This document shows positions 17,858 through 28,102 of a stretch of 64,000 nucleotides of DNA, piece by piece. The position numbers and the translations under genes are program-made. The DNA comes from Rahnella variigena (GTDB lineage: Bacteria > Pseudomonadota > Gammaproteobacteria > Enterobacterales > Enterobacteriaceae). The DNA is taken from NCBI RefSeq assembly GCF_003610915.1, contig NZ_NSDJ01000001.1, forward strand, positions 2,108,001 to 2,172,000. Reading direction: 5' to 3'. Position 1 is the stretch's first letter. Every line of letters begins with the position of its first letter. Under the pieces are notes generated by a model, which was not told the DNA's origin, did no database searches, and was given only the letters and a program-made list of their open reading frames with translations.

Positions 17858-19315
17858 TTACTTATGTATCGTTTTATCAGTTGTCTCTTCAGGAACGCTG
17901 TCTTCCAGCAGGGTAAACGCCCGCTGTAATCCGGTATCCACTTCGGGGTCTGCGCCCTGCGGTGGATACTTACTTTCCTCTTCTTCCTCTTCTTCCTCTT
18001 CTTGCTCTGCGGCTTCGCTTTCCTCAACCAGCGGTTCAACCACATTTTCCGGCGCGGGCATGGTGTCCTGAATCATCTGCTCATCAAAGGCCGGATTCAG
18101 TGCAGGAGAAAGCGGGGAACTGCTCAGGCTGTCCGGCATGGCGATGTGCGGAACCGGTGCATCGACCGCCATCTGCGTCTCTTCTTCTTTTTTCGATGTC
18201 CGGCTCAGCGCCACAATGCCGCCGCCGCAAATCGCAAAAAATGCGTACAAAATATTGCCACCCAGTGGCTCGATCAGCGCGCCGACCGCCAGCGGACCGA
18301 TACAGGCACCGACGCCGAACGCCATCAGCAGACAGGCGGACAGCGAAACACGGCGTTCCGGCTCGATCATGTCATTGGCCAGCGCGACGACCAGCGGGTA
18401 CAACGTGAACTGCATCAGGCTGACGATAAAACCGATGCCAAGCAGCAGCGGGAAGGAGATATGCGTGAGCAGCGCCAGCGGCAATGCCGCCACGGCCAGC
18501 AGAATCGCGTTAATGCGCATCAGCATGTTGCGGTTATACCGATCCGACAGCCAGCTCAGCGGGAACTGCGCCAGTAATCCGGCGAAAATCGCCAGCGCCA
18601 TAAACAGACCGGTTTGTTGTGTGCTCAGCGATTGCTGGCTGGTGTAAATCGGCGCCAGCCCGTAGAACGACCCGACGACCATGCCAATCAGCAACGTGAT
18701 AGCCAGCACTTTGGGGATCGCGCCGATAAAGAATTTCAGCTCCATCGGCGCCGGAGACATATGTCCGACGTTGGTGCGCGTCGTCAGGGCAATCGGCACC
18801 AGACACAGGGCGAAACACAGCGCGATAACGATGAGCGTACTGACGCCTAAATCGCTGTTGAGCATCAGCACCACCTGACCAAGTGCCATCCCGAGATAAG
18901 ACGCCACCATATAAAAGCCGAATACCACGCCGCGCTGACTGGATTCGGCCTGGTCGTTAAGCCAGCTTTCCAGCACCATATATTGCACCATCATGCACAA
19001 GCCGATGATCAGGCGCAGCACCACCCAGATCGGGATAATGTCGGTCAGGCCATGACCTAGCACGGCGGCGGTAATGATGCCGGAACAGGAAACGTATGCG
19101 CGAATGTGCCCGACGCGGGCAATCAGAATGTGGCCGACTTTACCGCCGATCACCAGCCCGATGTAGTTGGCCGCAATGATTGCCCCGATCATCGCGCCGC
19201 TGACGTGGACAGCGGACAAACGCAGGGAAATGTAGGTAGTCAGCAGGCCGGAGCCCAGCAGCATCAGTAATGTCGTGGTGTACAGCGGAAAGAAGAGTGC
19301 TAACGGTTTTCTCAC
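17858..19315 (-). CDS. MFS transporter with acidic poly-Glu cytoplasmic tail (YcaD-like)
   Basis: This 485-residue protein has about 12 membrane helices in its first 375 residues and resembles E. coli YcaD-type major-facilitator carriers (382 residues): GLLTTYISLRL near the N terminus, VLESWLND, RGVVFGFYMVASYLGMALGQ and QFPLSWLSDRYNR (loop 8-9 motif). A C-terminal cytoplasmic tail of about 105 residues, absent from YcaD, is rich in Pro and acidic residues and contains nine consecutive Glu encoded by a GAG/GAA microsatellite. The substrate is unknown. It occupies the place where E. coli carries dtpD next to ybgI. Confidence 0.82.
   Translation of the reverse strand: MRKPLALFFPLYTTTLLMLLGSGLLTTYISLRLSAVHVSGAMIGAIIAANYIGLVIGGKVGHILIARVGHIRAYVSCSGIITAAVLGHGLTDIIPIWVVLRLIIGLCMMVQYMVLESWLNDQAESSQRGVVFGFYMVASYLGMALGQVVLMLNSDLGVSTLIVIALCFALCLVPIALTTRTNVGHMSPAPMELKFFIGAIPKVLAITLLIGMVVGSFYGLAPIYTSQQSLSTQQTGLFMALAIFAGLLAQFPLSWLSDRYNRNMLMRINAILLAVAALPLALLTHISFPLLLGIGFIVSLMQFTLYPLVVALANDMIEPERRVSLSACLLMAFGVGACIGPLAVGALIEPLGGNILYAFFAICGGGIVALSRTSKKEEETQMAVDAPVPHIAMPDSLSSSPLSPALNPAFDEQMIQDTMPAPENVVEPLVEESEAAEQEEEEEEEEESKYPPQGADPEVDTGLQRAFTLLEDSVPEETTDKTIHK
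17970..18005. repeat. GAG/GAA codon microsatellite within the MFS gene
   Basis: The plus strand reads as repeats of CTCTTC/CTCTTCTTC; in the reading frame they encode EQEEEEEEEEE. Length change in steps of three would alter only the glutamate run. Confidence 0.85.
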
Positions 19316-19540
19316 AGGCCATCCCTATTGTGTAACGAAGGCGTTATCCAAACGCTAAAAAAACAGCAACTTTTATGAGAGTACCAGTTGCGGACGGCGG
19401 GCGAAACCTCAGTGTCCCGTGCAAAAGGGCAGATGAGTTGACATCACCACTCGATTTCACGCATAACTGATAACAAATCACACACTATTGATTTAGTAAA
19501 TAACCTGATGATCCACAACCTTTCTTTGAGGAGTGCCTGA

Positions 19541-20206
19541 GTGCAACGAGCACGATGTTACCTGCTGGGTGAACGCGCGGTAGTGCTGGAACTGGAACCT
19601 CCGGTTTCGCTGGCGAGCCAGCAGCGTATCTGGGGACTGGCTCAGCGTTTACAGGATCGGGCGACCTATCCCGGTGTCCGCGAAGTCATACCCGGTATGA
19701 ATAACCTGACGGTGTTACTCACCGACGCGCAAAGTTCGGCGCTGGATGCGATTGAACGCCTGCAAACCTGGTGGGAAGAGAGTGAAGCGATTGAGCCGGC
19801 ATCACGGCTGATTGAAATTCCGGTGATTTACGGCGGCACGCAGGGCCCGGATTTAGAGCATGTGGCGCAGCATACCGGTATGACGCCGCGTCAGGTGGTC
19901 GAATGCCACAGTGGCATTGATTACACCGTCTTCTTCCTGGGTTTCCAGCCCGGCTTCCCTTATCTGGGCGGCATGCCGGAGAAACTGAGCACACCGCGTC
20001 ATGGTGAACCGCGTCTTTCTGTACCCGCAGGTTCGGTCGGTATCGGCGGCAGCCAGACGGGTATTTATCCGCTGGCCACGCCGGGCGGCTGGCAGTTGAT
20101 CGGGCAAACGTTGCTGGCAATGTTTGATCCGCTGCGCGAAATTCCGACATTACTCCTGCCGGGTGACAGCGTGCGCTTCGTGCCACAAAAGGAGGGCGTA
20201 TGCTGA
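19541..20206 (+). CDS. pxpB: PxpB, 5-oxoprolinase subunit B
   Basis: PxpB (YbgJ; 221 residues) is a subunit of the ATP-dependent 5-oxoprolinase that converts 5-oxoproline to glutamate. It has the KipI/AHS1 fold, with the signatures [40 protein letters not shown] and [23 protein letters not shown]. The start is a GTG preceded by GAGGAG. Its end overlaps pxpC by 7 nt, so production of the subunits is coupled. Confidence 0.96.
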   Translation: MQRARCYLLGERAVVLELEPPVSLASQQRIWGLAQRLQDRATYPGVREVIPGMNNLTVLLTDAQSSALDAIERLQTWWEESEAIEPASRLIEIPVIYGGTQGPDLEHVAQHTGMTPRQVVECHSGIDYTVFFLGFQPGFPYLGGMPEKLSTPRHGEPRLSVPAGSVGIGGSQTGIYPLATPGGWQLIGQTLLAMFDPLREIPTLLLPGDSVRFVPQKEGVC

Positions 20207-21129
20207 AGGTTTTACGCGCAGGGATGTTGACCACCGTGCAGGATTTAGGCCGTAACGGTTATCGCCAGCAGGGCGTCAGCCAGTCCGGTGCGCTGGATGC
20301 GCCGGCGTTGCGGATTGCTAATCTGCTGGTCGGCAATGACGAGAATGCCGCCGGTCTGGAAATCACGCTCGGTCAGTTCAGCGCAGAGTTTCACCGTGAA
20401 GGATGGATTGCGCTGACCGGCGCGGGCTGTCACGCGCAACTCGATGGCAAAGATCTCTGGACCGGCTGGAATTATCCGGTGAAGCCGGGACAGATTCTGA
20501 CGATGAAAATGCCGACGCGCGGTATGCGCAGTTATCTGGCAATTTCCGGCGGGATTGATGTGCCACAAGTCATGGGGTCGCGCAGTACGGATCTGAAAGC
20601 CAGGTTTGGCGGTTTTCAGGGGCGTCAGTTGCAGGATGGCGATCAGCTTCCCACCGGCGACTCATCCCAGCAGCCGAAGCATTCCGGCGGCATTAAACAG
20701 TTGCTCTTCGGCAACCGCATCCGTGCCTTGCCGGGACCGGAATATCAGGAATTCAGCGCGCAGTCGCGTGAAGAATTCTGGCGTGCTTCCTGGCAGCTTA
20801 GTCCGCAAAGTAACCGTATGGGCTATCGTCTGCACGGGCATGTCCTGAAGCGCGAAACTGATCGCGAAATGTTGTCGCACGGCTTGTTACCGGGCGTGGT
20901 ACAGGTGCCGCACGGCGGACAACCGATTGTGCTGATGGCCGATGCCCAGACTACCGGCGGTTATCCGCGTATCGCCTGTGTCATCGAAGCCGATTTATAT
21001 AATCTGGCGCAAATCCGCCTTGGCGAACCCGTTCACTTTGTGAAATGTACGCCAGAAGAGGCGCAGAAAGCGCTGCGTGAGCAATCGCTGTTTATTGAGC
21101 AGGTAAAACGGGGGCTGCATGGTCGTTGA
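20200..21129 (+). CDS. pxpC: PxpC, 5-oxoprolinase subunit C
   Basis: PxpC (YbgK; 309 residues) is the AHS2/KipA-family partner of PxpB. Family motifs include [20 protein letters not shown] near the N terminus, [17 protein letters not shown], and [11 protein letters not shown], plus [17 protein letters not shown] near the end. PxpB and PxpC form the ATP-using unit that activates 5-oxoproline for PxpA. It overlaps the pxpA start by 11 nt. Confidence 0.96.
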   Translation: MLKVLRAGMLTTVQDLGRNGYRQQGVSQSGALDAPALRIANLLVGNDENAAGLEITLGQFSAEFHREGWIALTGAGCHAQLDGKDLWTGWNYPVKPGQILTMKMPTRGMRSYLAISGGIDVPQVMGSRSTDLKARFGGFQGRQLQDGDQLPTGDSSQQPKHSGGIKQLLFGNRIRALPGPEYQEFSAQSREEFWRASWQLSPQSNRMGYRLHGHVLKRETDREMLSHGLLPGVVQVPHGGQPIVLMADAQTTGGYPRIACVIEADLYNLAQIRLGEPVHFVKCTPEEAQKALREQSLFIEQVKRGLHGR

Positions 21130-21856
21130 TCTCAACGCGGATTTAGGCGAAGGCTGTGCCAACGATGAGGCACTGTTGCAACTGGTCAGTTCCGCCAATA
21201 TTGCCTGCGGATTCCATGCCGGTGACGCGCAGACCATGCGTCAGTCTGTACGCTGGGCGCTGAAATACGGCGTGGCGATTGGCGCACATCCGTCGTTTCC
21301 CGACCGGGAAAACTTTGGCCGTACTGCGATGCGGTTGCCTCCTGAAACGGTGTACGCACAGGTGGTGTATCAGCTCGGCGCACTGGCCGCCATCACCCGT
21401 GCGGAAGGCGGGGAAATGGTTCACGTGAAGCCGCACGGCATGCTTTACAATCAGGCTGCGACCGACGCTATTCTGGCTGATGCGATTGCCCGTGCGGTGC
21501 ATACCATCAACCCGGGGCTGCGTCTGGTCGGACTGGCGGGCAGTGAATTGATCCGCGCGGGTGAGCGGCTCGGGCTGCAAACGCGTCAGGAAGTATTTGC
21601 TGACCGCCGGTATCAAAGTGACGGCACGCTGGTGCCGCGCAGTCAGCCGGATGCCATGATTGAAAGCGACGAACTGGCGCTGGACCAGACGCTGGCGATG
21701 GTGCAACAAGGCAAAGTTCTCAGCCGCGAAGGCCTCTGGGTGCCGGTCAGCGCCGATACTGTCTGCCTTCACGGCGACGGTGAGCACGCACTGACTTTCG
21801 CCCGCCGGTTGCGGGAAGCGTTTGGTGAGCAAAACATTCAGATCAGCGCGGGCTGA
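21119..21856 (+). CDS. pxpA: PxpA, 5-oxoprolinase subunit A (LamB/YcsF family)
   Basis: PxpA (YbgL; 245 residues) is the LamB/YcsF-family subunit completing 5-oxoprolinase. It opens with the characteristic [18 protein letters not shown], then [19 protein letters not shown] and [11 protein letters not shown], motifs expected to form the active-site cleft. With PxpBC it returns 5-oxoproline, a spontaneous product of glutamine/glutamate cyclisation, to glutamate. The following pcp gene, 15 nt downstream, supplies the same substrate from peptides. Confidence 0.97.
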   Translation: MVVDLNADLGEGCANDEALLQLVSSANIACGFHAGDAQTMRQSVRWALKYGVAIGAHPSFPDRENFGRTAMRLPPETVYAQVVYQLGALAAITRAEGGEMVHVKPHGMLYNQAATDAILADAIARAVHTINPGLRLVGLAGSELIRAGERLGLQTRQEVFADRRYQSDGTLVPRSQPDAMIESDELALDQTLAMVQQGKVLSREGLWVPVSADTVCLHGDGEHALTFARRLREAFGEQNIQISAG

Positions 21857-21871
21857 TCTTAGGGAATATCA

Positions 21872-22522
21872 ATGCGTAAAGTTCTGGTAACCGGTTTTGA
21901 GCCTTTTGGCGGCGAGCGTGTGAATCCGTCATGGGAAGTGGTCAAACAACTCGGCGATCTGGAGTTATCCGGCGCGCAGATTGTGGTGCGTCAGTTGCCG
22001 TGTGTGTTCGGTAAAGCCATTGATGCGCTGAATACGGCAATTGATGAAATCCTGCCGGAAATGGTGATTTGCGTCGGACAGGCGGGCGGGCGCGTCGATT
22101 TCAGTCTCGAACGTGTGGCGATCAACGTCGATGATGCGCGTATTCCTGATAACGAAGGCAATCAGCCGGTGGACGAAACCATTGTCGCCGACGGACCTGC
22201 GGCCTATTTTTCCTCACTGCCGATCAAAACGATTGTCAGCGGATTACGCGAATCTGGTATTCCGGCGTGCGTATCACAAACCGCCGGTACCTATGTCTGT
22301 AATCACGTGATGTACGGGCTGATGCACCGGCTGGCCCAGCCGTCATGCAAGGTGGTGAAGGGCGGTTTTATCCATATTCCTTATCTGCCGGAACAGGCGG
22401 CGAAGCATCCTGGCGCGCCGAGTATGTCAGTACACACTGTCCTGAACGCCCTTGAGCTGACTATCGCTATCGCGCTGCACACGGAACAAGATTTGAAAAT
22501 TGCTGAGGGTGCGACTCACTGA
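21872..22522 (+). CDS. pcp: Pyrrolidone-carboxylate (pyroglutamyl) peptidase
   Basis: Pcp (216 residues) is a cysteine peptidase of family C15 that removes N-terminal pyroglutamate from peptides. The catalytic triad Glu80 (FSLERVAIN), Cys143 ([11 protein letters not shown]) and His168 ([10 protein letters not shown]) is intact. E. coli K-12 lacks pcp. Here it follows pxpBCA, giving a peptide to 5-oxoproline to glutamate route in one operon. Its TGA stop shares one base with the nei start (TGATG). Confidence 0.97.
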   Translation: MRKVLVTGFEPFGGERVNPSWEVVKQLGDLELSGAQIVVRQLPCVFGKAIDALNTAIDEILPEMVICVGQAGGRVDFSLERVAINVDDARIPDNEGNQPVDETIVADGPAAYFSSLPIKTIVSGLRESGIPACVSQTAGTYVCNHVMYGLMHRLAQPSCKVVKGGFIHIPYLPEQAAKHPGAPSMSVHTVLNALELTIAIALHTEQDLKIAEGATH

Positions 22523-23316
22523 TGCCAGAAGGTCCTGAAATCCGCCGCGCTGCCGATTTACTGGCAGAAGCGGTGGTCAATAAACCGCTTACGGAAGCGT
22601 GGTTTGCGTTTCCCTCATTAAAACCATATCAGTCTGCACTGCGCGGAACGAAAATCACCTCGATTGAAACGCGTGGCAAAGCGCTGCTGACGCACTTTTC
22701 TAACGGACTGACGCTCTACAGCCACAATCAGCTCTATGGTGTCTGGCGGGTGGTGAATGCCGGTGAAGTGGCGAAAGAAACCAAACGCTCGCTGCGGGTA
22801 AAATTGCAGACCACCGGCGCGGCGATCCTGCTGTACAGCGCGTCGGAAATCAGTATTTACGATTCGGCGGAAATCGAGAATCATCCGTTCCTGCAACGTA
22901 TCGGCCCCGACGTGCTGGATGAGACGTTGACGGTCGCACAGGTACGTGAGCGGTTACTTTCACCTAAATTCTGCAACCGGCAGTTAGGCGGAATGTTGCT
23001 GGATCAGGCTTTTCTGGCCGGGCTGGGCAACTATCTGCGGGCGGAAATTCTCTGGCTGGCGAAACTATTGCCAGATCATAAACCGAAAGAACTGAACGAA
23101 GCGGAACTGGATGCGCTGGCGGATGCCTGTTTGTCTGTTGCGCGGTTATCTTATGCTACACGCGGCACGATGGATGAAAATGTGCATCACGGCGCGCTGT
23201 TTCGCTTTAAGGTGTTTGGCCGCACGGGTATGCCTTGTGAGCGCTGCGGTGATCCGATCGCGAAAACCAGCGTGTCATCGCGACCGTTTTTCTGGTGTCC
23301 GGTGTGTCAGGTATGA
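22522..23316 (+). CDS. nei: Endonuclease VIII (Nei), oxidised-pyrimidine DNA glycosylase/AP lyase
   Basis: Nei (264 residues; E. coli 263) excises oxidised pyrimidines from DNA and cleaves the resulting abasic site by beta,delta-elimination. The catalytic N terminus Pro2-Glu3 ([12 protein letters not shown]), the conserved Lys near residue 53 (ETRGKALL), the helix-two-turn-helix region ([20 protein letters not shown]) and a C-terminal zinc finger (CERCG...CPVC) are all present. It is translationally coupled to pcp. As in E. coli it stands at the end of the pxp gene run. Confidence 0.97.
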   Translation: MPEGPEIRRAADLLAEAVVNKPLTEAWFAFPSLKPYQSALRGTKITSIETRGKALLTHFSNGLTLYSHNQLYGVWRVVNAGEVAKETKRSLRVKLQTTGAAILLYSASEISIYDSAEIENHPFLQRIGPDVLDETLTVAQVRERLLSPKFCNRQLGGMLLDQAFLAGLGNYLRAEILWLAKLLPDHKPKELNEAELDALADACLSVARLSYATRGTMDENVHHGALFRFKVFGRTGMPCERCGDPIAKTSVSSRPFFWCPVCQV

Positions 23317-23318
23317 GT

Positions 23319-23345
23319 GAAAAAAAAGGGCACCGGAGTGCCCTT
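23319..23345 (-). terminator. Terminator of the autotransporter gene (shared 3' region with nei)
   Basis: GGGCAC pairs with GTGCCC around a CGGA loop, and the minus strand continues with a run of eight T residues. On the plus strand the T-run is missing, so it is polar for the minus-strand gene. Confidence 0.88.
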
Positions 23346-23362
23346 GCTCAGTCCAATAAGGA

Positions 23363-26300
23363 TCAGAAATTCACTTTGATACCCAGATTGCCGCTGTAGC
23401 CTTCCAGATCTGAATCAAAGCCTTTCTGGTAGCGGACGTCAGTATAAATCGTGGTGTTTTCACTGAGTTTGCCCGCCAGACCTGCGCCTGTCTGCCACCA
23501 GCTGTCGCTGAATTCTGCTTTCAGTCGCTGATCCGCGATTTGTACATCTGGTTCATCGCCGATAGTGGTGACAGCATCCAGCGTCAGATAAGGCGTCCAG
23601 GTCGGATTATCCAGGAACAGCCGCACACCGCCGCGTGCCTGCGCGTTACTGGTTGATACGCCGGAGACATGGCTGATGTCATCGTTGAAATCTTCCAGAT
23701 TAAGATACTGATAGATCACCTGCGCCTGTGGTTCAATTTTCAGATTTTCATGCAGGGTAAATGGCTTGCCAGCTTCTACTGATAACGCGACGCCATAACC
23801 GTCCTGATCGGCATCATGTGTGCTGTCATAACTGTTTTTATACCAGCTGCCCATGCCCACCGCGTCAATGTATCCGCCATCTTGCGCTTTCAGCGTGTAA
23901 TAACCACCAATGCTGTAGATGTCGCTGTCTAAACTGCCGGTTTGTACGGAATACATCGGGTTATTGCTGCGAAGGCTGTCTTGCGCATCAGTATTCTGAC
24001 GTCCGAGTGTCACGATAATACCGGCACTGCGTTCGGTATTTTCTTCGTTTTTATCCCACATCAGATCCATACCCAACTGTGCATACCAGGTATCGGTGTC
24101 AAAGCTGTAACGACCAGCGTCATTCTCAGTGTGAGTACCGACAATCCGACCCCAGGCTCCGTCTTTATGCAGCACATCACCGCCGGTACGCTGATGGTAA
24201 GTCCCGATCACATCAAAGCCATACTGCATATTCAGCACTGGCGCCGCGATGTATCCCGGCACTTCCTCACGCCATGGCTGAGTGTCATCGGATGGCGTCG
24301 GGATTGGATTGACATCAGGATTGTCATCCGGGATATCGTCAGGAATATCATCAGGAATATCATCAGGAATATCATCAGGAATATCATCAGGATTGTCGTC
24401 CGGATTATCATCTGGCGTTGGGTCCGGAATAGGATCTGGATCCGGGATAGGCGTTGAACAATCGTAACTGGCGCAATTGCTCAGATACCAGTTTTCGCCC
24501 TCACCGGTGGTGATATCGCCTTTACGCAGACCGTAGTTGAAAGCGCCGGCAGAAACAGAATTCCCCAGCGTGAAAGCATCGGTTCCCTGCGTATTCGTTC
24601 CATCCACGGTAACCACTTCAATCCCGTTACCCAGCGTATTATTACCGTTGCCGCCAGTGCTGGTGACAAACAGGGTATTTTGACCGGTAATGTCGCCCGT
24701 TACGTGGATCTTATCTGTCGGCGAATTACTGTCATCAAGGTAGGTATTAATGCTATAAACGCCGTCACCGGTCATATTGCCATTCACTGTCAGCTCTGAA
24801 TATTCATTGCCGCTGTGAGTGAAGTGTGTGGTGCCGCTTGAATTCATCTGCGAAATCGTCGAATCACCCGTCAGTGTCCACAGGCTGGAATCATCGATAT
24901 TGACGCTGTTGGTATTTGCGGTAGTGCCTTGCCATTCAGAGCCGCTGTTAAGATAGACATCCACAATACTGCCGGTATCGACAATGATTTCGCCTTCCAT
25001 ATGCGAGTTACTGGCGGATAAGTTCACCTGACTTTGCACGGTCACGCCCGTATCAGTATCTATGAAACTTTCAGCTTTCAGCAGAATACCGTTTCCGCTT
25101 TGCACGGTTGATCCGTTGTTCACGTTAATCCGGGTATTGGCACCTGCAGCCAGTATTCCCTCGCTGGTGGCGCTGCTGACAAGGCTGTTATCCAGCGTTA
25201 CGACGGCCTGATGGTCTGCATCAAAACCCTGCGTATAGATGCCATTTGCTAATGCACCGGTGGCTGATAATTCGCTATTGCTGATGGTCATCTGGCTGTT
25301 GGCGTAGGAACGGATAGCGGAAGCAGCTTGGCCAGTCGACATTCCCTTGACTGCATTGGCATCAAGGGTGGAATCATTCATTGCTACCAGCAGATTACTG
25401 TTTGATCCCTGAGTTGTGATCTCCGCGCCATCAAGATCCATAATCCCTGCGCGGGCAGCGACAACAGCGGCTGAACTGGCCCCTGTGGTGTTGATCTTCA
25501 TATCTTTGGCAGTCAGCATGACGGGCGGTAATCCCGCGTTTGTCGCTTCATTGGAATCGACATAGAGAGCGTAAGACTGATTACCCAGAGTCGTGATACT
25601 GACGTTATTTAATTCTGTCTCCCCCCGTGCATCCACCGCATTGGAGTGCGTGCCATCGGTGATGAGTGTAAGGTCATTGGCGATTAATTTCGCGCCCTTA
25701 GTCGCTGTAAAAAATCCGGTGTTATTATCACCTACCGCTTTATATGTCCCGCCATTGAGCGTGACATCGCTGTAAATGTTTGTGTTCACCATAATATCGC
25801 CAGTACCGGTCATTTCGACGTTGCCGTTTATTATCTCAGCGGTGGCTTTCTTGGTGTCGCTCGAACCTGATACATAAACAGCTGATTGAGTACTTTCAGA
25901 ATTTTGACTAATGGTGAGGTTTTCAATGATCGCGGTTGAGTCCGATACTGTGATCGCGTTTCGGCCATTGGTTAAGGTAATGTCAATATTGCTCAGATCA
26001 GCTGACGCACCTGAGCGGATATTAATTCCCCGGGCCTGAGCTGCATCACTGGTGATACGAATATCATTGCCAGTTAAAGCCGATCCTTTATCGGAGACAT
26101 AAATAACACTGCTATCCTGTTTGCCTGAACTTATATCGGCATTATTAATTTCAGCCGAAGCACCGGTAGTGATGTTAAATGTTTTACTGGAATTTGTTGT
26201 GCTGACGTCAGCATAATTAAGTACCAGTTTGCCTTCATTAATAATATTGAAGGCATAGGCTTCGTTGCCGGTCGTGGAGACTACAGATAGGTAAGGTGAT

Positions 26301-26539
26301 GTCATCTCGCCAAGAGTAATTTCACCATCGACGGTCACTATTGTATTCGCGTCAGTGATGACATAGGCATGTTCCCCGTCAGCTGTAGTTGAATAGGTTA
26401 GATAGTCAAAAGGTGTGGGATTCCCGCCAGAAAATGTTGTTGTTGCAAGTACAACCGATGACGGTAATAAAAGGCTAAAAATGGCACTCGATAATAATGT
26501 TCTTTTAAACGATCGTGAGCCGTTCCGATATTCTTCCAT
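23363..26539 (-). CDS. Autotransporter (type Va) with beta-helix passenger and repeat-coded Asp/Pro hinge
   Basis: This 1058-residue protein is a classical monomeric autotransporter. A signal peptide (FKRTLLSSAIFSLLLPSSVVLA) is followed by a Ser/Thr/Asn-rich passenger to about residue 690 with recurring AxxxNxxVTT/SGASAxxNxxDI-like strands typical of a right-handed beta-helix, and with little Cys. An Asp/Pro hinge (about 695-750) includes DDIP repeats, and a C-terminal 12-strand beta-domain (about 780-1058) ends in GIKVNF, with the terminal Phe expected for BAM recognition. I chose the ATG at 26539 because AAGGA precedes it. It is absent from this place in E. coli and looks like an accessory insertion. 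Ligand and function are unknown; adhesion is the usual role. Confidence 0.9.
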   Translation of the reverse strand: MEEYRNGSRSFKRTLLSSAIFSLLLPSSVVLATTTFSGGNPTPFDYLTYSTTADGEHAYVITDANTIVTVDGEITLGEMTSPYLSVVSTTGNEAYAFNIINEGKLVLNYADVSTTNSSKTFNITTGASAEINNADISSGKQDSSVIYVSDKGSALTGNDIRITSDAAQARGINIRSGASADLSNIDITLTNGRNAITVSDSTAIIENLTISQNSESTQSAVYVSGSSDTKKATAEIINGNVEMTGTGDIMVNTNIYSDVTLNGGTYKAVGDNNTGFFTATKGAKLIANDLTLITDGTHSNAVDARGETELNNVSITTLGNQSYALYVDSNEATNAGLPPVMLTAKDMKINTTGASSAAVVAARAGIMDLDGAEITTQGSNSNLLVAMNDSTLDANAVKGMSTGQAASAIRSYANSQMTISNSELSATGALANGIYTQGFDADHQAVVTLDNSLVSSATSEGILAAGANTRINVNNGSTVQSGNGILLKAESFIDTDTGVTVQSQVNLSASNSHMEGEIIVDTGSIVDVYLNSGSEWQGTTANTNSVNIDDSSLWTLTGDSTISQMNSSGTTHFTHSGNEYSELTVNGNMTGDGVYSINTYLDDSNSPTDKIHVTGDITGQNTLFVTSTGGNGNNTLGNGIEVVTVDGTNTQGTDAFTLGNSVSAGAFNYGLRKGDITTGEGENWYLSNCASYDCSTPIPDPDPIPDPTPDDNPDDNPDDIPDDIPDDIPDDIPDDIPDDNPDVNPIPTPSDDTQPWREEVPGYIAAPVLNMQYGFDVIGTYHQRTGGDVLHKDGAWGRIVGTHTENDAGRYSFDTDTWYAQLGMDLMWDKNEENTERSAGIIVTLGRQNTDAQDSLRSNNPMYSVQTGSLDSDIYSIGGYYTLKAQDGGYIDAVGMGSWYKNSYDSTHDADQDGYGVALSVEAGKPFTLHENLKIEPQAQVIYQYLNLEDFNDDISHVSGVSTSNAQARGGVRLFLDNPTWTPYLTLDAVTTIGDEPDVQIADQRLKAEFSDSWWQTGAGLAGKLSENTTIYTDVRYQKGFDSDLEGYSGNLGIKVNF
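24287..24456. repeat. 12-bp tandem repeat encoding the DDIP hinge of the autotransporter
   Basis: At least four identical in-frame units (AGGAATATCATC on the plus strand) sit within a longer series of degenerate 12-bp units, encoding (DDIP)n, DDNP and variants. Copy-number change would lengthen or shorten the hinge without frameshift. Confidence 0.88.
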
Positions 26540-26771
26540 GTCAGAATGTCCTTGGTTTAATAATGGCATGTTTATATTACATGTTTCATTTATCCGTTCT
26601 TTTAATTACCGGATTGCAATGAATCGTGTTACTGGTGACTATGGCTTTTGTAGCCCGGTGAATTTCGGGGGATGGTATATCACAGAGGGATAATCGTCAA
26701 ACATTGGTATTGCTTTTTATATTTTTTCAAAAATCTTAATATATAATTAAGTTGTCATGTGAATTAACAAA

Positions 26772-26799
26772 TAAAAAAGCCGATGAGTTATTCATCGGC
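26772..26799 (-). terminator. Rho-independent terminator of gltA
   Basis: GCCGATGA and TCATCGGC (26779-26786 with 26792-26799) form a perfect 8-bp stem with a 5-nt loop, followed on the minus strand by TTTTTTATT. Confidence 0.9.
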
Positions 26800-26818
26800 C
26801 TTATATATTAGAGGAGAA

Positions 26819-28102
26819 TTATTTTTTCAGCTGAGAATGGAAATCGCGCTTGTCGTAACCGGTATACAGCTGACGAGGACGGGCGATTTTAATGCCTTCC
26901 TGATGCATTTCACTCCAGTGAGCAATCCAGCCAACAGTACGCGCCATCGCGAAGATAACGGTAAACATGGAAGACGGAATACCCATCGCTTTCAGAATGA
27001 TGCCGGAGTAGAAATCGACGTTCGGATACAGTTTCTTCTCGATGAAGTACGGGTCGTTGAGCGCAATGTGCTCAAGTTCCATCGCCACTTCCAGCAGGTT
27101 GTCTTTCAGATCCAGCTCTTTCAGCACTTCATGACAGGTTTCACGCATTACGGTAGCGCGCGGGTCATAGTTTTTGTAAACACGGTGACCGAAGCCCATC
27201 AGGCGGAAGGAATCATTTTTGTCTTTTGCACGCTTAACGAATTCCGGAATGTGATCAACGCTGCTGATCTCTTCCAGCATTTTCAGCGCAGCTTCGTTGG
27301 CACCGCCGTGAGCCGGTCCCCACAGGGACGCGATGCCCGCAGCGATACAGGCGAACGGGTTAGCGCCAGAAGAACCGGCGGTACGCACGGTAGACGTCGA
27401 CGCGTTTTGTTCGTGGTCAGCATGCAGGATCAGAATACGATCCATGGCGCGTTCCAGAATCGGGTTCACTTTGTACTCTTCGCACGGCGTGGAGAACATC
27501 ATGTGCAGGAAGTTACCGGCATACGACAGGTCGTTGCGCGGATAAACAAACGGCTGGCCGATGGAATATTTGTAACACATGGCTGCCACGGTCGGCATTT
27601 TGGACAGCAGGCGGTAAGCCGCGATTTCACGGTGACGTTCATTTTCGACGTCAATCGAGTCGTGATAAAACGCCGCCAGTGCGCCGGTCACACCACACAG
27701 CACAGCCATCGGGTGAGAGTCACGACGGAAACCGTGGAACAGGCGGGTGATTTGCTCGTGAACCATCGTATGACGGGTCACATTGGTTTTGAATTCTTCA
27801 TACTGTTCTGGCGTCGGGGTTTCGCCGTTGAGCAGCAGATAACTCACTTCCAGGAAAGTAGATTCTTGCGCCAGTTGATCAATCGGGAAGCCGCGATGTA
27901 ACAGGATCCCTTCGTCACCGTCGATAAAGGTGATTTTAGATTCGCAAGATGCGGTAGACGTAAAACCGGGGTCATAGGTGAAAAAACCTTTCGCGCCTAA
28001 CGGGCGGATATCAATTTCATCCTGGCCCAGCGTGCCGGATAGCACGTTTAGTTCAATCGGGTCGTGACCTTGTAGGGTAAGTGTCGCTTTCTTATCAGCC
28101 AT
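26819..28102 (-). CDS. gltA: Citrate synthase (type II, hexameric)
   Basis: GltA (427 residues, the E. coli length) condenses oxaloacetate and acetyl-CoA to citrate at the entry of the TCA cycle. Catalytic histidines are in [10 protein letters not shown] and [13 protein letters not shown], and the catalytic aspartate in YPNVDFYSG. The N-terminal domain typical of NADH-inhibited Gram-negative enzymes is present. It is divergent from sdhCDAB across an 877-bp regulatory region, as in E. coli. Confidence 0.98.
   Translation of the reverse strand: MADKKATLTLQGHDPIELNVLSGTLGQDEIDIRPLGAKGFFTYDPGFTSTASCESKITFIDGDEGILLHRGFPIDQLAQESTFLEVSYLLLNGETPTPEQYEEFKTNVTRHTMVHEQITRLFHGFRRDSHPMAVLCGVTGALAAFYHDSIDVENERHREIAAYRLLSKMPTVAAMCYKYSIGQPFVYPRNDLSYAGNFLHMMFSTPCEEYKVNPILERAMDRILILHADHEQNASTSTVRTAGSSGANPFACIAAGIASLWGPAHGGANEAALKMLEEISSVDHIPEFVKRAKDKNDSFRLMGFGHRVYKNYDPRATVMRETCHEVLKELDLKDNLLEVAMELEHIALNDPYFIEKKLYPNVDFYSGIILKAMGIPSSMFTVIFAMARTVGWIAHWSEMHQEGIKIARPRQLYTGYDKRDFHSQLKK

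Noticed and set aside
24287..24456. CRISPR-like short repeats
   Set aside because: The units are contiguous 12-bp coding repeats without spacers, within the autotransporter frame.
24282..24467. Plus-strand frame with repeated Ser-Gly-Ile units
   Set aside because: It is the antisense reading of the autotransporter hinge repeat; its regularity comes from the 12-bp unit.
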